From assembly GCA_963920665.1 (NCBI GenBank), contig OY987272.1, positions 15,071,001-15,135,000 on the forward strand: a stretch of DNA of 64,000 nucleotides. The letters run 5' to 3'. Within the stretch, counting starts at the first letter, position 1. The number at the start of each line of letters is the position of its first letter. The translations under genes and the position numbers were made by a program. The notes beneath the pieces are model-generated. The model saw only the letters and a list, made by a program, of their open reading frames with translations. It was not told the DNA's origin and did no database searches. This document shows positions 48,801 to 59,989 of the stretch, in pieces. Source of the stretch: Straminergon stramineum (taxonomy: Eukaryota; Streptophyta; Bryopsida; Hypnales; Calliergonaceae).

Positions 48801-49717
48801 TTAACCCCTCAAGGTTTTTGACTATGTTTTTACCAAAAATGCTCCTAAACTACCATTTCCAATAAAATTACCAAATTTTAGAAAAAATGCATTCTTAGAC
48901 TCATGTAATTGTAGGATCTTGTAGAACACTAATTTGATAAGATGTGGAAAAAGTTTCAGAAATTTCCACCATGTAGATTCCAAGATATTAGTATTTAAAT
49001 TGACAAAATCCTTTTTTGGACCCTACAAAAAAACAAGCAATTGCACTTCACAAAGTCACATTTGTACAAAAAAATGTCCAAAATGATGGTGATTCTTTGA
49101 ATTTATTTTTCAAGGCAAGTTGGCTACATGCTTGAAAAATTTCAAATCATTTGCAATTGTACAACATATAGGAAAAAATAGTAAGCAAAAAGAAGTAGAG
49201 AATGATTCAAAATACTAAATTATTAAGAATTTAGTTATGGAATTGAAAAATGTCAATCCTAATGGTTGTAATGTTGTAATAAAAAATCTACATCTTATGA
49301 GTTTATTTTTCAAAAAATATTGAAAATTGAATTAAATAAAGGATTTCAAAGCTTATTTTAGAGTAAAGAATCCATAACTACCCGCAAACTAAAACTCCTC
49401 ATATCTTTCATCTCATTAATAAAAATGGAATGATTCCAAGATTTCTACGTATCTATAAATCTAGAAAACCAATTTCAAATTTTCATTTTTGGAAAAGTGA
49501 TTTTTTTGAGCTACCCAAGTTGGAAAAGAATACATATCATGCAATAACTTTTTAACCATGTAGTCAAAAGTTATGAAAATTGTTGTACCATAAATCTAAT
49601 CCTAGACCACACATTGTGTGAAAATTTCAAAAGGAAAAAAAAGAAAATTTTATTCATAGTGAGCTACCCAAAATTTCTATATTGCCAAAAAATGTTATTC
49701 AAGACTTTAGGGTTTAA
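48801..49717. mobile_element. Long TTAA-bounded non-coding element, copy B
   Basis: About 917 bases. Left end TTAACCCCTCAAGG, right end GACTTTAGGGTTTAA. Direct-repeat partner of 2293-3248, roughly 70-80% alike by eye, with no open reading frame. Confidence 0.75.
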
Positions 49718-50107
49718 TTTGCATGCAATCATTGATTGCCTCTTTTTGAGAAAATAAGATATCGGGTTTGTTTTTAACTCAATTTTCTAAATTTTCTAAA
49801 TCTTCAAAACAAAAAATTTCAATAAGGTTTGGTATGCTTTCTAGAACAATCTCAACAATGGGATTAGTGTATTTCAAATGCATCTTAGAACTATAAACAA
49901 TTTAATTTTTGCTTTTATTTCATACTTCTACTTAACAATTTTTTAAAGAATAAAAATCAAGTTTTTATTTCACTTTTTATTTCTAGAGTTTCAACTCAAT
50001 TCTTCAACCTGAATAAAATTAAAATTAAATATTAGTAGTGCAAAAAATTTGAGTTAAGAAGATTGAAGTCTTATAATCTAGTCACCTAAGGTGCAAAATG
50101 ACCCACT

Positions 50108-50368
50108 CATTAGAGAAGATTTGAGGGCTCAACGTGCCCGTTTCAGGGTTGTTCCCTTGCCTATTCCCTATGTTGTCCGAAAACATCTAATTGCTGGCTA
50201 GAAAATAAATATAAAAAAAAATCTTAGTTCTAAAATGCAAAATAAAATTGGAATTTTTTTTGACGTGGCACAATCTTAGCCATGTCAGACTGCAATAGTA
50301 GTATAGTTCCTATGTTTCCCACAACTTGGAATTCACAGGCATGTACAACCCTCAAATCTCCCCTAATG
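50108..50368. mobile_element. TIR element, CATTAG family, 261 bases
   Basis: Ends CATTAGAGAAGATTTGAGGG and CCCTCAAATCTCCCCTAATG. Interior GACGTGGCACAATCTTAGCC is nearly identical to that at 59.7 kb. Confidence 0.75.
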
Positions 50369-50627
50369 TTCTTAAGTTTAAGTACAAATATCTTGCAATC
50401 TACTTGGTCAAAGTTTCTAAAATTTCTCTACATATTCTTATGCTAGTATAATACAAGATCCTCTGGTTAAATACAAGAAAAAATTAATTTGAATATTTTT
50501 TGTTCTTTGCAATAAAAATGGCAAATTTGTGTGATTTTAGATTTTTTTTAAAAAGGCCTTTAAATTTTAAAGGTGTAAATGTTAAATATTGAAGTTTCAA
50601 ATTATATGAAGTTTGTATGAAATTCAT

Positions 50628-51490
50628 AATGTTTTTGTTTTTTGTTTTTTGGAACAACTAGTGCAAGCCATTGCATTAAAACACAAAGAACCAAAACAAC
50701 AGCCAAGTCCGATTGTCCGAAGACTAGACAAAAGGAACCCGAAAAAACGGGCAGAACTGTGAACCACTATTGTAACAAACACATAGGAGGTTTACTAGTG
50801 TTCCAAATGATAGAAGAGGCGGACCTAATTGCAAGAACAGGGGATCTGATCCAAAGCCTATCAAATTATTTTCAAATCTCAGGAGCCTATTGAGGACAAC
50901 ATTGAGCTTTGAGACGGGCCTTAAGCTGAGCTGCACGTCCTGAGTCTAGAAGTTAATTCCATAGAGTTTCTTGAACAAACTCTGAAGGCCACTGACCTTG
51001 AGAAAAAACTGTATAGTTACGGAAAATCCATATCAACTAGAGTGAGGAGCCTTTGAGGAAAGACCAAATATTGCGTAAACTAGAGAACCTTCTTGGAATT
51101 GTTGACCCGAACACACACTAGAAGAAGTCAAAGCGGGTATGAGTACCATTTAGTTCGCCATGGATGTGGAATAGGATTGAAAGCGCGTAGTCCCAAACCT
51201 CTTGCGCCTATGGATAAAGAAAGAAGCAATGTATCGGATTTTCCTCTTGGCCTATATTACAAAAGTTGCATGAGGTATCAATACCCGGAGCAATCTTTGC
51301 ACATTAGGAGTGGACTGCCACAACATTATACCAAACAGACCACATGAATACTACATCCTTAAAAGACCATTTCTTACTCCAAATGTCGGACCCGAAAAGA
51401 GCAAAGTTCGGAGGCAAATGGCCAATCCATTTTAATGGGATTGTCACAATGTTGAGTTCATCACAAAAGTTCATCCTCAAATGTAATCAA
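50628..51490 (-). mobile_element. Truncated LINE with reverse-transcriptase zinc-binding tail
   Basis: The minus strand reads, with stops, IWSKKWSFKDVVFMWSVWYN, then CNFCNIGQEENPIHCFF and AQEVWDYALSIL, then WSFLKGSSL.LIWIFRNYTV. This is the zinc-finger and C-terminal layout of plant LINE ORF2. An A-rich tail lies at the low-coordinate end (50628-50655). No target duplication was found. Confidence 0.75.
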
Positions 51491-53954
51491 TATGACAATA
51501 ACAAATAGGCTTTTAGAGATGAATTACACTTCAAGTAGAAGTAGGTACCTATTTGTGGTTGCTCGTCCAATGTTGTGAAGTTGGGGTCTATAGAAGAGTT
51601 TTAAATATAACCCTAAGCCATCTTTTTGGAATGTTGTGAGCCCCTATTTTCTCACCAAGGATTCCCTTTTCTTTTCTTGATTTTTTTTGCAAAAATCAGT
51701 GTGGAAAATAGTACATAAAGCCCTAAAAAGAGTGTAAAACCAAAATAGGTGTGTTACATGCCAATTTAGTATTTGGTCATATTTCAAGTGTTTTTAACTA
51801 ATTAAATTTAAATCCCACTTGTAAATAGGGTAGAGACCACAAAATTGCAAAATTTACCAACCTTTGGTAGAATTGCCTCAAATGGCCCAACCTATTATGC
51901 ATATGATAGTAAAAGGCTAAAATTGGTCCGAGAGAACTCGGTAAGAACCCTAGAGCCAATTCCATGGATAGGTTTCAAATTCCCATTTAAATTTCTACTT
52001 TTTGTAGAAACCCCAATTATTAGCTTGGAGATTGAAGAAACTCACAAGAAACCAATGGAGGGAATCTATGGCCGGAGGATAATGTTTCAAAGTTAAAATC
52101 ACATTAAGAATTCAATGGTGAAGTTCCTTTGTCAAAATTCCTCTTTCTGTAAAAGATTCTTGGGAATCTGATAATTAAAGGATGGCACGGGATTTTATTC
52201 ACTTTTGACAGTTGTATAGAGTCCAAAGATGGGCTCACACATCTTTGGAGGGATTCTATGAGAGATTTCACAAAAAAATTCAGAATTTTTTGATGCTCAA
52301 AAGATGTTTTTCCAAATGATTAACCACTTTAACGTCCAATAGGAAATTCATAGAAATTGCTTTGGTGGCAGTAAAATCTCATTAAAAAACTAAACTAGCA
52401 TTTTTAATATTAATAAGACGCTCCAACAAGTTTTAAGACATTCCAATAGTCAAAAGAATCCGAACTTGTGAAATTCCTCAACAATCGGCAAAATTTAAGA
52501 TTATGGCGGAGTTGACCAATGGATTGGGAGCATACAAAAGTAGAATGAGGTCAAATATAGATTTTTTTTACTCCCCCATATCTACTTAAGAGCCGAGGCT
52601 AGTTACTTTTCTCAGAAAAATCAAACTCTAGAAGTTGGGGTTTTAACCCTTTCTAGTGTTAAGTTGGCACTAAGTTTCATTAAAATTTTGAAGTTAGAAA
52701 AAAGGGAGGGGTTGCCTTTGGTCTGAAGATGACCTTCCAAAGCCAATAGCGCAATCCGTTTGTGATTTAGAGTTAATCTCTAAAAGTTAGAAAATGGACC
52801 AACGTAGAAAGTTAAAATTAGTAAATGAGGATGAAAATCCTAATTGATAAGTTTACCTTTTCGAAACGAAAGGAGGTGAGTGCCCTTAAAAGAATATATA
52901 AGGACACTCATTATTTTCTCAAATCACCCCTTCTAGCCATTTTTTTGCTTTGTAAACACATTGATCCATTAAACATAGACTTTTGGCCATTTTTAAGCCA
53001 AAGTTGTAAATGTGGTGTTTTTGGAGCATTTCAAGCTTCTTTTGTTGCTATTTTGTGAGCCTCGAAGGAAATTGAGGTCTCTTTAAGTCTTATTTGTTGT
53101 TTTTGTACTTGTTTTTGAAATTTTTGGCAAAGGTTTGATCATATGTTGGTTGTACTCACTTTTGTTTTGGTATATTTGTTGTTCCTTCAAGTCCTTGTTT
53201 AGGACTTGAGTATTTTGCACTAGTCCTAAAGGATTCTTCCATTATGACCGGCAATGTTATTTAGGGAAAACTTTTAACTTGTTATGATTATGAGTTTTTG
53301 TACTAATTTTTTGTATTAACACATCTCAGGGATAGTTGTTATACTAACACTAACATGGTAGATGGCGTTGTACTAACACTTTTGATTCCATCTTAGTTTT
53401 AATTTTCTTTTATCAAACCTTTGTGTTATTCTTCATGCTTACCATTCTATAGCAAAGCTTTGACTTTGATCTTTAGGATTTGATAAGAATTTAATGGATT
53501 TTGGAAAATATAGCGAAGTTATAGTCTTTCATACTTAGAATTTTAGAAACATTACAAAATATGGTAGAGCTTTGATCTCAAATTTTAAAAGTTCTTTAGT
53601 ATTTTATCAAAATTTTCAAAGCACAACGAAGCTATGAACCTTAGAGTCTTATAAAAATTCCTCAAAAAATAGTATGTTAGCTTGTCCACCAAGTCATTGT
53701 CTAGAAGGATTTAGTGGAAGTTTCCCAATTAATAGAAAATAGCGTCAGAGTGTAATTTCCATCCTTTCAAGTCTTTTGTTATAGCCACATAAAATTTAGA
53801 TTTTTAAAGGCTACCCTTAGTGTTCAAAATTCTTTTTCATGAAACATTGTGTCAAAGGTTGCAAATTAGAAAGAAAGGTGGGAGATTTTAAATTAAACTA
53901 GTATAGTCAATTAAGGGGCTATCCAACAATCCCAAAAGGAAAAAAACCACGGCT
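51491..53954. other. AT-rich intergenic DNA, no gene seen
   Basis: No coding stretch or clear element ends could be supported. Confidence 0.55.
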
Positions 53955-54060
53955 AGGGAGGAGCCCCAGCTACTGGAGAGCTCTGCACTTGCAATAGGAG
54001 CTCCGCTTGTTGGAGAGCCCCGGTCGCAGTAGGAGCTCCGCGTGCCAAAGAGCCATGGAA
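53955..54060. repeat. GC-rich tandem repeat, about 36-37 bases, three copies
   Basis: Units of the form GGAGAGCCCCGGTCGCAG then TAGGAGCTCCGC begin near 53975, 54012 and 54047. The block is a GC-rich island in very AT-rich DNA. Confidence 0.7.
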
Positions 54061-56069
54061 AGGTTTGATCACCTCCCCTATCCAAAAACTTTATTTTTTC
54101 AATTTTTTTAGTTGTTTTAGACTAGGATATGAATTAAAATAGACGAAACTAAGAAAGAACAAATAAAAAGAGATAGAAGAAAAAAACAAAAAAATCCATT
54201 TAGAATAGAATTAGAATAGTTTAGCCATAAGAATAGGTTGAGAGGAAAACCATCATAATTTGGTAAGATGTAGCAATAAACATTAGTCTCACCACTCTTT
54301 CTCTCCTAAAACTTGTAGCAATTGCACCAAAGAAAAATTAGAGTTTACAAACTCAAAATTGAATGATAGAATGAAGGAGTACAAAAGTTTGAGTTTAAAT
54401 GCAAATTAAATAGAAATCAAGGAAATTTTAGAGAAGCAATGAGAATCATTGAAGATTGGATAGATTAGATAATTGCCTTGAAAGTAGTGAGAATCTTATC
54501 AAAACAATAATACAAGTCAATTATTGTAGTATCCTCCGAAATTAACTTGTAGAATATAATAAGTGAGTTTAAATAGTGAGAAAGAAAAGAAAAGAAAAAT
54601 TTCATATAGTCATATTCCACCAACTTGTATTAAAATCAATTCTTTAAGCGATGAGCATAAAATAACAAATGAAGGAGAACTTGAGAATCTCTAGAACAAC
54701 ATTCAAAATAGTTTACAGAATGAGGTAAGTTACTAGGTAATGTCAATTTTCTTAATTCCCAAAATTGGCCAATTTAGACAATTTTAGTAGAAAACCAAAG
54801 CGGATGAAAGACTTTGTGTTATTTAGAACTAATTTTTGCAATTAAGTTCGTATTCAGTGATTTCTTTAAACTTAGGATGTTAGAAAAGAGTCCATTGCTT
54901 GGAAGGCTCAATGGACCAACGCTTAGACACCGGTTAGTAAATAAAATTAAAACAAAACAAAAACAACTTGTTGTAGAAGTTGTTTACCATGGATGGAGAA
55001 ATAAACACTTATAAATGTCTTTGACAGTATACAAGGTGTTATATGGTTACAAAGTAATAGAGCCTATAGAAATAGTTTGGATATAATTTTGAAAGCAATT
55101 GAAATATGTACCTTTAAAACACTATAAGAATGGACTTTGAAAATTCATAGAAAATGAAAAAAAACCTCCAACAAATTAGTTTTTAAGTTTTTAAAAATCA
55201 AATGTAATTTCTTTTGTTGAAAAATTATGAAATAATTCCTAATTGTAATTTTGACTCTATCTATATACATCAATTTAAGAAAATTGATTTAAATCTTTTT
55301 ACCTTAAAAGCAATTGGGCATTGAACAAATAATCAATTGGACATTGTTCTTATTATGAAATCACATAATTTTTTTGTTGAATACTGTTAGAAGTGAAAAG
55401 AATATTCAAGATTTTCTTCTTATTCATTTTTTATACACTATGAATAAACTATGAATTTTTAATTTGATGAAAATAGATGTATCCTAAAGCAAATATAGGC
55501 TCTCATAAATAGATGCAATACATTTTAAATAAGAATATCTAAGGATTGTTTTTAAAAAGGTTTTGTAATTAGATACAACTATCTTAGTGTGTGTTATAAA
55601 ATAAACCTATATATGTATATAACTTTGTACAAAGGTGGTGATTTTTTGCCAATAATATTTGTCAAGATGAATTATCATGAATATCTTACTACAGTAGTAT
55701 ACATTCAAGGATTAAAAATACTCTTCCTTTGTATAAAATTATAATTATATATAAGTTCATTTTGTTACATTCACTAATTGAACAAATTTTTAGAGTAATC
55801 TTTTTTATAGTTAATGCCAAGTCACTATTGATTAAAAAAGAACATAAGAATATAAGGTATATACACCTATTATAAACTTTCTTTCAAGTATATCCCTATG
55901 TATACAAGTCCAATATTTCAACCTAAAATCCTGAAAAGGTGCACAGAGAAGATGTTTTATGGTATGGTAATGTGAGTTGTCTACTAGTTGAAGTAGGCAT
56001 ATTTGTATATTAAAGTATGGCTTTGGATTTTTCCAATGCATAGAAGGAGTTGGATGCTAGAGAAGCATA
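54061..56069. other. Very AT-rich intergenic DNA
   Basis: Nothing recognised apart from possible worn upstream parts of the Ty3-type relic near its right edge. Confidence 0.55.
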
Positions 56070-56267
56070 GAAGTATTTTGGTAATTTGGGGATTAAACTT
56101 GCATTGACAATGGCCTATGATTTGGAAGGTAATGGCAAAAGTAAGTGTGGACATTCACTAATTGTCAAAACTTTAGTAAAAGCTTGTAATGGCAAATTAA
56201 ATGATTGGTCTAGACTTCTATCATTTTCAATATATGTCAATCATTCTACACATAGTATGATTACTAG

Positions 56268-56484
56268 CACTACAAGAAACAAACATTTTAGGTGGCAAGC
56301 CTTAATTTTTTGGAATGGATTTTAGGTGATGTCCAATGCAACAAACCTATGTTTTTATGTCAAAATAAGCACCAACATAACATCAATGTTGATAGAAAAA
56401 CATGGATTTGTTGCATTGGACATCATCTAAAATTAGTTTCAAAAAATTAAGGCTCATTACTTAAAATGAGGGTTTCTTATAGTG
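56268..56484. mobile_element. CACTA-type small element, copy 1
   Basis: 217 bases with ends CACTACAAGAAAC and GTTTCTTATAGTG, flanked by TAG on both sides (56265-56267 and 56485-56487). CACTA termini with a three-base target duplication are the hallmark of the CMC/En-Spm group. Long inverted arms (AATGCAACAAACC.. and ..TTTGTTGCATTGGA) form a near-complete hairpin. Inserted in a Ty3-type integrase relic. Confidence 0.88.
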
Positions 56485-56847
56485 TAGTAACATGCCAACA
56501 AAATTAAATGTTTGGACAAAAATCAATGATGTCAATTAAAAAAGTTGTATCAATATGGAATGTATTGCCTAAGACAAATGGTCTTACTAAAGAAAACTTG
56601 TTGATATTATGCATTCAACAACTTGAAAGACCGAAGAATACTGAGATAGCTACAAAGAAATTGAAATAGGTATGGGAGAAAAACTAAAGAAGTTTGATTG
56701 AAAACATTGATTGTATCCAAAACCTACTCAAAATGGTAATTGAATGTTGGTTTATAACAAAAGCTAAGACAATCAACATTTTGTAGCAAAGAAATTTGTA
56801 GAAAGGTGGTTTGGATCTTATGTTACCAAATATGTCTTTGATAATGC

Positions 56848-56848
<1 letters not shown>

Positions 56849-56888
<40 letters not shown>
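56849..56888. repeat. (TA)n microsatellite with short CA tract
   Basis: About 16-17 TA units followed by ACACACAC. It sits exactly where the integrase relic reads FDNATY, so the array grew inside a former codon run. Confidence 0.9.
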
Positions 56889-58960
56889 TACAAGAACTTG
56901 ATGGAATAGAATTGAAGATTTCAATTACAAAGAAAAAAAAAATTGAAATTTTCCGAAAAAGACCCAAAAATGATACATCCAAGGAGTTTGAAGATGACGA
57001 GTTTAGAGTTGAAGGTAAAGGTGGTGAGCATGGTAGTGAAGATGAAAGTGTAAAAGTGGCATGCAAGGAATTAAAGACAACAATCGTGAAGATTTTTCAG
57101 ATTATCATATCTACAAAAAAACATGAATCTTTGTGTGCTAAAAGATGTTTATAATGTTCAAAGTTCTTAGTATTATACTTGGATAGCAAGTTCAACTTAA
57201 ATTAATTAAAAAAAGAAAAATGCCAATTTTTTTTCTAATTCTACAAAACTACAACCAAACAACTGAATCTATATATAAATGTATAAATGATTTGCCAAAA
57301 ATCCAAAAGATCCATTGAATCAAAATTATTCTACAATGTCATAATGAATTTTCAAATTCTACTTTGAATACCATTTATTACGTTTTAACAATGAGTAGTC
57401 TAGTTCTTATCTTCCAATTGTTCTATATTCTTTGAAGATTCGCGATGGGGTTGGATATACAAGGTTTGCTTTAAGAAAACATTGGGTTTTAAGTTGCAAC
57501 TAGATTTGGCTTAGAATATGAAGAATCCCATGATTAAGTGAAAAATAACCCCATAAAATACTCCAAGTCATGTTCATGCTAAAATGAACTTCATTCAATG
57601 TTATATGAGTAAAATAAAACACTATAAAATTGTATAAAGATAATAAGAGTTATGTATAAACCTCATAAATCCTTTGAAGAAGTATCAAATACTTTGTTGA
57701 ATGTCAAATTTGCAACAAAAATCCAAATGAAGAATGTGATAGTTTTTTAGAAAGTTAATACAAAGATTTATAAATTATTAAATTCTTCAAACTTCAAGTT
57801 TAAAGCTCATACTATTTAACTTTCGTAACCGGACAAAGTTTCTTCTCTCCAACTCAAAGATAGCTCTTTACTACTCTACTTCCAAGTTCATATCTTTCAC
57901 TTCTTAACTCCAAACTAAAAGTATGAAAGGTTTTTAGAAAGTTAACATAAATATCTACAAATCCTCCAAATTCCAATTCTACAAATTATACTATCAGACT
58001 TTAATAGTTGGACAAATCTCCTCTCTTTAATTCAAAAGCAATTCACTACTACTTTATTTCCCAATCCATAATTTTTACATCCTAACTCTAAACTATGAGA
58101 GTAATAGCTTTTTGAAAAACTAACAACCCAATATATAATTATACCAAATCTTATAAGCAAGTATTGCCTCACCAAATAATTATGATCACTTCAAAATTCT
58201 ACTCTCAAACTCTATCACAATTAATCCTCTTTCACTCCATCAAGCATAATTTTCTCATACAAATTTCAAATAAAGCGACTGATAGTATTTGGAATCACAA
58301 AAAAAGAACATGTTCCCAAATATTCATTGCAAAAATCACTATATATAACACTCTATGACTCCCCAAGCATACAACTCTCTGCAAACTAACTATAAGAAGA
58401 AGAAGAGTCTCTACCTCATCTACCTAAGCAAGTAGATTTCCGCCCTTCAAATGCCACATGGACCACATTTCATGCATTGATCATCTCCTTTCTCTCCATA
58501 ACTCTATCTATATTCCCTTTGTGGAGTTCTAATATTTTAAAAATCTCAAAGAAAGGTAAAACAAGTTTCTCCTTTCATTTCAACCATTTCAAATATACAA
58601 AATAAAGTTTTAAAATATCTCTAAATATGAAAATAAAAGAGCTAGAATTAAATAGCTATTTAACAAAAATTAAAAAAATAGGATTCTAAGAAAACATTAC
58701 TTCTTCTACTTCTTGAGACTCAAAAAAATTATGTCTGATTTGACATACAAATATATATTTTTTATATATTGTATGCATTTACGATGCAACAACAGAAAAG
58801 GGATTTCACTATAGAAACAACCTCTCTATCCTTCATTCTTACTAAATGTCAATGAAGTAAGTTTTTCTGACACTTCATAAAACAAAATTTTGACATCCCT
58901 TCCATTGTGGATGGTGAATAAATCACTAGTAAAGTGAAATTATCTAGGATGACCTCTCTT

Positions 58961-59176
58961 CACTATAAGAAACTTACATTTTAGGTGACAAGCCTTAATA
59001 TTTTGGAACTGATTTTAGGTGATGTCCAATGCAACAAACCCATATTTTTATGTCAATACTAATGTTAAGGTCACATTTTTTTTACATAAAAACATGGGGT
59101 TGTTGCATTGAACATCACCTAAAATCTATTCCAAAAAATTAAAGCTCTTCACCTAAAACGTAGGTTTTTTTTAGTA
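58961..59176. mobile_element. CACTA-type small element, copy 2
   Basis: 216 bases with ends CACTATAAGAAAC and GTTTTTTTTAGTA, flanked by CTT on both sides (58958-58960 and 59177-59179). Same interior as copy 1 (GATGTCCAATGCAACAAACC and its complement). Confidence 0.85.
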
Positions 59177-59650
59177 CTTTCAATTTCAATTATGTCATTA
59201 TATAATAATGGCATGTGGCAAACTCTATTAAACGTGCCTAAATTTCAATTTTTTGGGTTGTGTAAATTTAATAAGATTGGCAAAGCCTTCATCTAAGTCT
59301 CAACTCATGCAACCATAACCAAATATATTGTACAAAAATATGGGTAGATCAATTGAGGTGGCGACTAAGAGAGCAAGTGCTCATGATAAGATAGAACAAC
59401 CCTTCCCCACCTAAATTTGAAAGTTGAATACCTTACATGTGCAACTTGAGGTTGAACATGTAGCCAAATTACAGAAAAACATGGTTTGAATTGATTTCTA
59501 AGTGAAATCATAATTTCAAAATGCATATAAGCATATTGTAATTGTTGAAAAATTTCAAAGTTGGTTTTGTAAGAAATAGAAAACCAAGATTAGGTGGGGC
59601 TAACATTGCTCCCAAAAAATCCATTGCTAATTTGCTATGTCCAAACATCC

Positions 59651-59814
59651 CATTAGGGAAGATTTGAGGCTTCTACATGCCTGTTTCAATATTATTAATT
59701 CTTTTTGACTTGGCACAGTCTTGGCCATGTCAGACTGCAGTAGTGGTGCAGTTCCTATGTTCCTCGCAACCTAAGAACTCGCAGGTATGTAGAGGCCTCA
59801 AATCTCCCCTAATG
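59651..59814. mobile_element. TIR element, CATTAG family, 164 bases
   Basis: Ends CATTAGGGAAGATTTGAGGC and GCCTCAAATCTCCCCTAATG. Interior GACTTGGCACAGTCTTGGCC, then ATGTCAGACTGCAGTAGTGG. Confidence 0.75.
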
Positions 59815-59989
59815 CCAATAGTGTTGTACTAAATACTAGTTGTTGTACTTAAAATTTTGTATTTTGTTTTCAATTAGATTAGTTAGGTGTAAATAGGACT
59901 GTCAACTTGTCTCATTTCCATTATCAAGTTAATTAAAATTGTAAATATTACATGAAAATTGAAGTGGTAGAATCTTATATTTAGAAGAG

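Larger units (their letters stand above)
56070..57010 (+). mobile_element. Ty3-type retrotransposon integrase relic
   Basis: The plus strand reads GIKLALTMAYDLEGNGKSKC then GHSLIVKTLVKACNGK and DWSRLLSFSIYVNHSTHS, the integrase core end of Ty3/gypsy elements. After the CACTA insertion the text resumes, with stops, to KKFVERWFGSYVTKYVFDNA and QELDGIELKISITKKK, the usual integrase C-terminal part. The residue expected to be the catalytic Glu after GNGK is Lys. Confidence 0.7.
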
